Below, piece by piece: positions 15,207 to 21,311 of a DNA stretch of 21,311 nt. The position numbers were made by a program, and so were the translations under genes. The DNA lies in the IMG/VR virus record IMGVR_UViG_3300002141_000013, positions 1 to 21,311 of that record; one strand, 5' to 3'. This stretch comes from a virus. The notes beneath the pieces are model-generated. The model had not been told where the DNA came from and did no database searches. It worked only from the letters and a program-made list of their open reading frames with translations. Within the stretch, counting starts at the first letter, position 1. The number at the start of each line of letters is the position of its first letter.

Positions 15207-17232
15207 GGATATTAAAGATGAAATGATAAAGGCAGGGGAAGGCACACCTGCATTTAATAAATTAGCAGCAGCAGCAAGTGAGTTGAAGGACAAAGTTGAC
15301 GATGCAAACGATGCTATCAAAGCAACCAATCCAAACAAGTTTCAGGCATTAGCATCATTCGCAGCAAGTGCAGCAGGTGGCGTTAGTGCAGTTACAGGTG
15401 CTATGGGTTTGTTCGGTGCGCAGTCGGAGGAGGTGACAAAGACACTTGCAAAGGTGCAAAGTGCAATGGCATTAAGTCAGGGACTTGCATCGTTGAGTGA
15501 GATGCCGAAAGCATGGGCATCATTTAAGACATCTGCTGTAAGTGCGTTGAATGCTGTGAAAGCGGGAATAGGTGCGACAGGAATAGGATTGATTGTCATT
15601 GCGCTTGGAACTATCTATGCTTATTGGGATGATATCAAAGCTGTTGTAAGTGGTGTAAGCGAAGAGCAGAAGAAGTTAAATAAATTGAGTGATGAGAAAT
15701 TAAAGGGGAGTCAAAAAGAATTAGATGCGGTAAGCGGACAAGAAAATATATTAAAGTTACAAGGGAAAACAGAAAAAGAAATTTTGCAAATAAAGATTGC
15801 AAAGACAAACGAAACAATTAAAGATGCGGAGATTTCTATCTTACAGGCAGAGCAAACAAAGGCATCACAGATAGAGGCATCAAAAAGAAACAAGCAAATA
15901 TTAGAGGGAATAATAATGTTTGTCACAGCACCATTGCAATTATTAATGGGTGCTATTGACCTTGCAGGAAAAGCGTTTGGTCAAGACTTTGGGTTGAGAG
16001 AAGGTCTTACAAGTGCGGTTGCTAAATTTGTTTTTGATCCAGAGAAAGTTGAAAAGGATGCAAATGAATCTATCATAAAAGCAAAGGAAGGTCTTGCTAA
16101 ATTAAAGAACGATAAGGCAGGTTTTCAGTTAGCAATTAATGCAATAGACAAGACTGCAAACGACAAATCAATAGCAGACGCAAAAGCAAGTTCTGATGAA
16201 AAGATTAAAATAAAAGAAGATGAACTAAAAGCATTAAAAGAATTATCAAATAAGTCTGTCGATGAACAAATAAAGGCAGAGCAAGAAGAAGAAATAAGAT
16301 TAGCAAAAACTGCACAGGAAAGATTAAGAATTCTCTTTGAAAGAGATCAAGCAGAATTAATAGCATTAGGTAAAAAACACCTAACAGAAAGTCAGGAAGA
16401 TATTGATATTAGGAGTTCTGTGCAAACACGATTAAGGTTAAATCAAAGAAAATTCAATGATGAATTAGCGGCGTTAGACAAAACTGATAGAGAAAAGAAA
16501 TTTAACGAAATACTTTCTGATCAAGAGAAAATAATTACAGATTCGCAAACATCATTATCATTAAAGTTAGATGCATTAAATATTGAGAATGAGGCAATAA
16601 AATTAAATCAAGATTTAACTGACGAACAACGAGAAAAGAAAATACAAGAGAACGAAGATAGAAAAGTTGCAATAACCAAAGCAGCAAGACAAGCAGAAGC
16701 AAAGATTGCGATGGACTTGGCTGTCACTTCAATAGCAGGATTGCAAACTTTATCAGATTTGGCATTCGCATCTAAATTATCAAAGACAAAAAAGGGAAGC
16801 GAAGAAGAAGAAAAGTTGATGCGAAAACAATTTAAGGCAAACAAAGCATTGAATCTCTCAACTGCAATCATCAACGCAGCACAGGCACAACTTTCTATCT
16901 TGGCACAATATCCAAAGTTCGATGGTGGATTCGCAATGGTAGCAGCAATGGTTGGTGCAGGGATAACATCATTAGCATCTATTGCAAAAATAGCAGCAAC
17001 ACAATTTGACACTACAAGTGCAGGAGGCAATGAGCCACCACCAAGTTTAAACGCAGCAGCAGCGACAGCAACAAGCAATTCACAACCATCTACATTGCTC
17101 AATCCTGATGGAACGGTAGCTAACAACACAACACCAACACCAACACCGATACAAGTGTATGTGGTGGAATCAGATATTACATCGACACAGACACAGGTGG
17201 CGGTGGTACAAAATCAAATGAATTTTCACTAA
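15121..17232 (+). CDS. Tail tape measure protein
   Basis: The 703-residue, mostly helical protein has an Ala/Lys/Glu-rich coiled-coil body and hydrophobic segments at about residues 149-168 (GIGATGIGLIVIALGTIYAY), 264-285 and 600-625. This is typical of tape measure proteins, which set tail length and help DNA pass the cell envelope. The C-terminus has a Pro/Thr stretch and then IQVYVVESDITSTQTQV, an ending I recall from tape measures of Bacteroidota phages. The length is modest, so the tail should be fairly short if the usual length-to-tail relation holds. The first 28 residues are also present at 14157-14240. It follows the tail assembly chaperone by several genes. Confidence 0.85.
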   Translation: MADKSVSIDLIIKSSEAASSLKEVKQSLKDIKDEMIKAGEGTPAFNKLAAAASELKDKVDDANDAIKATNPNKFQALASFAASAAGGVSAVTGAMGLFGAQSEEVTKTLAKVQSAMALSQGLASLSEMPKAWASFKTSAVSALNAVKAGIGATGIGLIVIALGTIYAYWDDIKAVVSGVSEEQKKLNKLSDEKLKGSQKELDAVSGQENILKLQGKTEKEILQIKIAKTNETIKDAEISILQAEQTKASQIEASKRNKQILEGIIMFVTAPLQLLMGAIDLAGKAFGQDFGLREGLTSAVAKFVFDPEKVEKDANESIIKAKEGLAKLKNDKAGFQLAINAIDKTANDKSIADAKASSDEKIKIKEDELKALKELSNKSVDEQIKAEQEEEIRLAKTAQERLRILFERDQAELIALGKKHLTESQEDIDIRSSVQTRLRLNQRKFNDELAALDKTDREKKFNEILSDQEKIITDSQTSLSLKLDALNIENEAIKLNQDLTDEQREKKIQENEDRKVAITKAARQAEAKIAMDLAVTSIAGLQTLSDLAFASKLSKTKKGSEEEEKLMRKQFKANKALNLSTAIINAAQAQLSILAQYPKFDGGFAMVAAMVGAGITSLASIAKIAATQFDTTSAGGNEPPPSLNAAAATATSNSQPSTLLNPDGTVANNTTPTPTPIQVYVVESDITSTQTQVAVVQNQMNFH

Positions 17233-17247
17233 ACTAAAATAAAGACA

Positions 17248-17859
17248 ATGAAAAAATTAATGACTTATGAACTTGACATCAACGAAGATGAAGCTGCTGA
17301 AAGCGGTGTGGACTACGTTGCACTGGTTGACGATCCTGCAATCCAAGAGAATTGGATGGCATTTGAAGCACAGAAATCTTTTGCTTTCAAAGTGTCTTCA
17401 CCAGAACGCAGAATCATAACAGGTGCAGCCATGATTGCCGACATGCCTATCTATCGCAAGGATGATGCAAGAGGCGAGTACAATGTAGTGTTTCGAAAAC
17501 CTGTGATTGAAAAGATTGTCAAGAAGTGGGCGAAGCTCAACAAGTTCAACAATGTGAACATGATGCACGAAGAAGGCACACAAACAGAAGGTGTGTATTG
17601 CATTGAATCATTTATCATTGATTCAGAACGTGGCATCACCACACCGAAGATATTTGACAAGGCAACTGATGGAAGTTGGTTTCTTTCTTATTACATCGAA
17701 AATGACGTAGTTTGGAACGAGTTCATCAAGACTGGCATGTTCAAAGGATTTTCTGTTGAGGGTATGTTTGGATTTGAGATCAAGGCACATGCAGAGGTGG
17801 TTGAGGTTGATTCCGATGAAAAGCACCTACGCACTATCTTACAGATATTAAATTCATAA
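17248..17859 (+). CDS. XkdF-like prohead protease
   Basis: This 203-residue protein begins MKKLMTYELDINEDEAAESG and has VDYVALVDDPAIQENW, then AAMIADMPIYR, then a VNMMHEEG strand (H107) and VYCIESFIID (S121). The order of a His and a Ser on neighbouring strands matches the XkdF/S78-like prohead protease fold, in which they act as catalytic residues. Such proteases cleave scaffold and capsid proteins during head maturation. The following genes are scaffold-like and major capsid, the usual partners. It follows the tape measure by 15 bp with an A-rich leader. Confidence 0.7.
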   Translation: MKKLMTYELDINEDEAAESGVDYVALVDDPAIQENWMAFEAQKSFAFKVSSPERRIITGAAMIADMPIYRKDDARGEYNVVFRKPVIEKIVKKWAKLNKFNNVNMMHEEGTQTEGVYCIESFIIDSERGITTPKIFDKATDGSWFLSYYIENDVVWNEFIKTGMFKGFSVEGMFGFEIKAHAEVVEVDSDEKHLRTILQILNS

Positions 17860-17908
17860 AATGGTACACATTTAATTTTTCTACTTAATTAATCAAACAA
17901 CTTAAATC

Positions 17909-18547
17909 ATGGCAGACAAAACAACATTCATTTCAGAATTAGCGACACTTGTTAAAAAACATTTGTCACCAACAAAATTGAATTTCAAAGACATCATGTT
18001 ACCTGATGGAAGCACACTTCGTTATGAGGGTGATATGCCAATGGTACAGACACCTGCAACCGTTGTTCAACCTGATGGAACAGAACTTCCTGCACCTGAT
18101 GCTATCTACGAAATGGAAGATGGAACAGCTATCGAAGTTATCGAAGGCATCATTGTAACAGTTACACCACCAGCAACAGAAGTGGAAACACCGGAATCAG
18201 CAATGCCAACGACACCAACAGAAATGGAGAACAATACTGCAACAGTTAAGACACTTATCGAAACGCACACCAAAGAGCATCACTTTACAAAAGAAGAAGT
18301 GACATCTATGTTGGAGCAGTCGGTAGTTGGCATGACAGAAAAATTTGCAACAGCAACAAAAGAACTTGCGGACAAGATAGAAGTAATGGAAGGTTATAAT
18401 TCAGATTTGAGTGCATTGGTATTAAAGTTCAGCGAACAACCAGCCGAAACATCTGTAAAGAAACTACCAGTAAACTTGAAGTCAGAGCCAACTTCTAAAC
18501 GTGAAAGTTTAGAGGAGTATCGCAATCGAATGAACACACAAAAATAA
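17909..18547 (+). CDS. Scaffold-like head protein
   Basis: The 212-residue acidic protein has a Pro/Thr/Glu-rich middle (about residues 90-115) and a helical C-terminal half including EEVTSMLEQSVVGMTEKF, with coiled-coil character. It ends in a charged, basic-rich tail (KRESLEEYRNRMNTQK). Position between the protease and the major capsid gene, together with this composition, is typical of a capsid scaffold. There is no sequence motif that proves it. A 49 bp AT-rich gap precedes it. Confidence 0.6.
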   Translation: MADKTTFISELATLVKKHLSPTKLNFKDIMLPDGSTLRYEGDMPMVQTPATVVQPDGTELPAPDAIYEMEDGTAIEVIEGIIVTVTPPATEVETPESAMPTTPTEMENNTATVKTLIETHTKEHHFTKEEVTSMLEQSVVGMTEKFATATKELADKIEVMEGYNSDLSALVLKFSEQPAETSVKKLPVNLKSEPTSKRESLEEYRNRMNTQK

Positions 18548-18579
18548 TTCATAAAAAATAAACTAAAAAAAAATAAACA

Positions 18580-19566
18580 ATGGCAACATTTTCATTAGGC
18601 GGTCTATCCGCTTACACAGAAGAAAACAAAGCAGACATCGTGACCAAATCCATTCTTGGAGCAAGAACAATGGGACTTATCGATGTTCGTGCAGGTATCA
18701 AATCAGCAATGAAGATTCCAATTCTTGACACCACATCTAACTTCCAAGTTGGAGGATCATGTGCATTCAACACATCTGGAACAACAACAGTAACACAAAC
18801 AACTATCACACCAGTTGCTTTGAAATTAAACATGTCATGGTGTCCATCAGAACTTGAAGCATATTTCACACAGAAGTATCTTAAAGCAGGTGCATTGTAC
18901 TCTGGTACTTACGATTCACAAGATGGTATCGACAATGCTTTTTTCACAGCAATCACTGACCGAGTTCAACAATACATCAACAAACAAGTTGAAGCGATGT
19001 TGTGGTTAGGTAACACAGCAACAACTGCTGATCCTAACTTGAAGTTGATGAATGGTTTCATCAAGACAATCGACACAGCAGCAACAGCAGTAGCAGCAAC
19101 ACCAACAGCAGCTATCACATTGTCAACTGTTCGTGGCATATTTGAGGAAATCATTTTCCAAAAGATTCCAAACGCAATATTGAATGACAATCCAGTTGTA
19201 TTCTGTTCACAAGAAGATTACCGTTTACTTTTAAACAAACTTTGGGTTGACAATTTGTACCACTACATTCCGACAAGTGGAGAGAATGCAGGTCTTGAAT
19301 TAACATATCCAGGAAGTAACGTGAAAGTAATTGCCGTTCCAGGTTTGAATGCCGATAACGGAACAGGTCTGCCGACAGCAGCAAAGCATCGTATCTTTGC
19401 AGGAACAGCAAACAACTTCGTTGTAGGTGTTGATCTTGAAAATGACATACAGAACTTCGACCTTTGGTATTCAAAGGACAATCGTGAAGTTAGAATGGTA
19501 ATGGACTTCAAACTTGGTGTTGCGAATCACTTCACAGACCAAATCGTTCAGTACAAAAATATCTAA
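18580..19566 (+). CDS. Major capsid protein, HK97-type fold
   Basis: The 328-residue protein begins MATFSLGGLSAYTEENKADI. The length and order fit an HK97-type capsid protein: an N-terminal helical segment with IKSAMKIPILDTTSN, a central alpha/beta region with ITDRVQQYINKQVEAMLWLG, and a C-terminal part ending in VRMVMDFKLGVANHFTDQIV. The C-terminal QIVQYKN end is common in capsids of Bacteroidota phages. It follows an A-rich leader (about 18548-18579) without a Shine-Dalgarno sequence, a pattern found before well-expressed genes in this phylum. Protease and scaffold genes directly before it support the call. Confidence 0.85.
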   Translation: MATFSLGGLSAYTEENKADIVTKSILGARTMGLIDVRAGIKSAMKIPILDTTSNFQVGGSCAFNTSGTTTVTQTTITPVALKLNMSWCPSELEAYFTQKYLKAGALYSGTYDSQDGIDNAFFTAITDRVQQYINKQVEAMLWLGNTATTADPNLKLMNGFIKTIDTAATAVAATPTAAITLSTVRGIFEEIIFQKIPNAILNDNPVVFCSQEDYRLLLNKLWVDNLYHYIPTSGENAGLELTYPGSNVKVIAVPGLNADNGTGLPTAAKHRIFAGTANNFVVGVDLENDIQNFDLWYSKDNREVRMVMDFKLGVANHFTDQIVQYKNI

Positions 19567-19580
19567 TAATTAACCAAGAA

Positions 19581-19606
19581 ATGGGAGTGGGGTAACCTGC
19601 TCCCAT
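19581..19606 (+). other. Hairpin after the major capsid gene
   Basis: ATGGGAG at 19581-19587 pairs perfectly with CTCCCAT at 19600-19606 around a 12-base loop that contains GGTAACC. No U-run follows, so it is not a classic terminator. It may stabilise the capsid mRNA end or attenuate transcription. Confidence 0.4.
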
Positions 19607-19627
19607 ATCTTAAATACGAAATAAGAA

Positions 19628-20149
19628 ATGGCATGTACATTAGTAAGTAGTTTCCCTATCGGATGCAGAGCATCAGTTGGTGGAATTCAAGAAATAAAAA
19701 TAAAGGCATTGCCGACAGATGCAATCATTGCTGCTCAATACACACTTACAAGTGGTGTTGTTGCAATAACAGGAGCATCATTGTCAGGATGGTACACACT
19801 ATCTTGTGAGAAACAAACAGCGAATCTTAAAGATTCAGCAACTGTGAATGTTCAGAACGGAACAGTATTCTACACAGAAACTTTGGTGTACATCTACAAT
19901 CAACTACAAGCATCATTCCGTAACGAATTGCAGAACTACGCACAAGCACGAGTTCAGATAGCAGTTAAGGATCGCAATGGTAATATCTGGTTGTTAGGTT
20001 ATCTTCGTGGACTTGATTTGAGTGCAGGTGAGTCTGATTCAGGCACAGCAGATGGTGACCGTAGCGGTTACTCATTAACATGGACAGGAATGGAAATTGC
20101 TCCAATTGCATCAATGAGTTCAGCGAACTACGCATTGTTAGTAACATAG
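19628..20149 (+). CDS. Virion structural protein, possibly tail tube or head decoration
   Basis: The 173-residue protein begins MACTLVSSFPIGCRASVGGI. It has alternating beta strands and a helix (FRNELQNYAQARVQIAV), then a DRNGNIWLLGYLRG segment and SGYSLTWTGMEIAPIASM. This arrangement, with a Gly- and Asp-rich loop before a final beta strand, is common in small structural proteins next to the capsid gene in Bacteroidota phages. I cannot decide between a tail tube subunit and a decoration protein from sequence alone. A strong terminator lies 28 bp after its stop, so it closes the capsid transcription unit. Confidence 0.5.
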   Translation: MACTLVSSFPIGCRASVGGIQEIKIKALPTDAIIAAQYTLTSGVVAITGASLSGWYTLSCEKQTANLKDSATVNVQNGTVFYTETLVYIYNQLQASFRNELQNYAQARVQIAVKDRNGNIWLLGYLRGLDLSAGESDSGTADGDRSGYSLTWTGMEIAPIASMSSANYALLVT

Positions 20150-20176
20150 AATTGTTTTCATAGTGGAGTAAGGTTT

Positions 20177-20214
20177 GAGAGTTCTGGTAGTAATATCAGA
20201 ACTTTCTTTTTTTT
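20177..20214 (+). terminator. Rho-independent terminator
   Basis: The stem GAGAGTTCTG (20177-20186) pairs with CAGAACTTTC (20197-20206) over 10 bp with one G-U pair, with a 10-base loop, followed by a run of eight T at 20207-20214. This is the best terminator in the window. It separates the capsid unit from the portal unit. Confidence 0.85.
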
Positions 20215-20245
20215 ATACAAATGGCTATTCTTTACTTATATTAAT

Positions 20246-20635
20246 ATGTTAAAGGTTACAAGAGGTCAATCGAATGGTGTTGTGTTTACGTTAACAGAAA
20301 AGACAACATTGTCATCACCTTACTTTTTAGTCGTGTTCAATAACTTGGCAACAAATGAACTTGTGTATGCTATCTGTCCAGATACATCAACACAGACAAC
20401 CAGATACAACCTACTCACGATAATTGAATCGAACACATCCATTCCATTGTCAGGGCAGGTGAAGTTGGTAGAGGGGACATATCAGTATAAAGTATATGAG
20501 CAGACAAGTTCATCAAATCTTGATCCATCACTATCAACTTCATTAGTTGAAACAGGACTACTCAAAAGCACAACCACAGCAACAAGCTCATTCATCGACA
20601 ACACATATACAGAAGAATTCGTATGGCAGAATTAA
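20246..20635 (+). CDS. Small structural protein of unknown role
   Basis: The 129-residue protein begins MLKVTRGQSNGVVFTLTEKT and is rich in beta strands and Ser/Thr, with PYFLVVFNNLATNELVYAIC followed by TTRYNLLTII. Small proteins of this kind, with a similar FxxxFxN and RYN pattern, often sit beside the portal gene in phages of Bacteroidota, but no function is known to me. It is the first gene after the terminator and overlaps the portal start by 13 bp, so the two are co-translated. A head-tail connector or minor virion role is a guess from position. Confidence 0.55.
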   Translation: MLKVTRGQSNGVVFTLTEKTTLSSPYFLVVFNNLATNELVYAICPDTSTQTTRYNLLTIIESNTSIPLSGQVKLVEGTYQYKVYEQTSSSNLDPSLSTSLVETGLLKSTTTATSSFIDNTYTEEFVWQN

Positions 20636-21311
20636 CAAATATTCCAACAGCATCACAAAGATTCTTGACCTTCGGCAATCAAGACCTTCCTGCATTCGTA
20701 GAAAAGAAAGACAAGCACTATGTGTTGTTTGGGCAGTTCAATGACTATCCCTATTATCTTATTGACCTATACACAAGGAGTGCGTACCACAAGACAATCA
20801 TTGACCAGAAGGTAAGGTATCTAACTGGCAATGGATGGACTTACGATGCACGAACAACAACGGTGCAGAAACAATCAATGGTGAATGATTTCTTGACAAA
20901 GAACTTCGGCAACGAAACATTGAATCAGGCATCACAGAAGTGGGCGAATGATTTAGAGCTGTTCAATGGAATGGCAGCAGAGGTCATCTACAATAAGGGT
21001 GGCTCACTTTCTCAAATCAATTACATTGACTTTGCGAATGTTAGAAGTAGTCCTGATAAAAAGAAATATTATTACACATCACGTTGGTACACATTGGATG
21101 GGGTTGGCAATCGCAAGATGAACAAAAATCCAGAGAATGAGCCAGATTACAAAGTGTTTGATGCGTATGATAAGGAAGCGACAAATAAGAAGTCACAGCT
21201 TTACTACTTTTCCGTTTACCATCCCAACCAACAAGTCTATCCTTTACCATCTTATAGTGGTGCGGTGATTTGGATAAATGTTGACATTGCACTTTCTGAC
21301 TTTCATTATCA
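20623..21311 (+). CDS. Portal protein (3' end outside window)
   Basis: The frame runs from ATG 20623 without a stop to the end of the window, so about 229 residues of a longer protein are seen. After an N-terminal tail it has LFGQFNDYPYYLIDLYTRSA, then HKTIIDQKVRYLTGNGW, and WANDLELFNGMAAEVIYNK. This fits a phage portal: a conserved YPxxL helix region, a serine before the next helix, and the GKxxY(I/L)xGxG-like box followed by a long helix. The portal forms the dodecameric ring through which terminase packages DNA. Finding it after the capsid genes rather than right after the large terminase is unusual. Confidence 0.75.
   Translation, partial: MAELTNIPTASQRFLTFGNQDLPAFVEKKDKHYVLFGQFNDYPYYLIDLYTRSAYHKTIIDQKVRYLTGNGWTYDARTTTVQKQSMVNDFLTKNFGNETLNQASQKWANDLELFNGMAAEVIYNKGGSLSQINYIDFANVRSSPDKKKYYYTSRWYTLDGVGNRKMNKNPENEPDYKVFDAYDKEATNKKSQLYYFSVYHPNQQVYPLPSYSGAVIWINVDIALSDFHY

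Noticed and set aside
16608-17129. 173-codon antisense ORF opposite the tape measure gene
   Set aside because: Ala/Ser/Val/Ile-rich mirror of a coiled-coil gene with Ala, Asn and Lys-rich codons; no start context and no neighbouring genes on that strand.

Overview
This window is a tailed-phage (Caudoviricetes, siphovirus-like) genome segment or prophage segment. Every gene is on the + strand, the genes are tightly packed, and many are joined by ATGA start/stop overlaps. The sequence is AT-rich by eye. Starts lack obvious Shine-Dalgarno sequences and often follow A-rich leaders. The tape-measure, tail-chaperone, portal and tail-hub proteins resemble those of phages of Bacteroidota, especially flavobacterial ones. 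The host is therefore inferred to be Bacteroidota. This rests on remembered family resemblance, not on a search.

Layout. (1) 1-4655 is a surface-sugar-type cassette: a partial glycosyltransferase, a stand-alone DNA adenine methyltransferase, a second glycosyltransferase, an FkbM-type methyltransferase, two GT2 paralogs, a further glycosyltransferase-like protein and a small CxxC membrane protein. From the second glycosyltransferase onward these genes overlap end to start. (2) 4652-8756 is the packaging region. It holds a small conserved phage protein, a 39-residue basic protein, a ParB-like/DNA methyltransferase fusion and a small-terminase gene. This block is then repeated in tandem in diverged form without the methyltransferase domain, followed by the large terminase. 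(3) 8793-17232 holds the tail genes: a tail assembly chaperone with a probable -1 frameshift at a run of nine T, a tail-completion (gp10-like) protein, two large tail structural proteins and the tape measure. A second tandem duplication (964 bp) repeats the C-terminal domain of the large tail protein and creates a chimeric ORF. (4) 17248-21311 holds the head genes: XkdF-like protease, scaffold-like protein, major capsid protein, one structural protein, a strong terminator, then a small structural protein and the 5' part of the portal gene.

The most notable feature is the pair of clean tandem duplications. Each has two copies that differ by a few percent, mostly at synonymous positions, with abrupt junctions inside genes. 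This is what unequal recombination between two related phages would leave, or what a chimeric assembly of two co-occurring strains would look like. The sequence alone cannot decide between them. The other main points of interest are the glycan cassette, the programmed-frameshift candidate, and a gene order in which the tail genes sit between the large terminase and the head genes.
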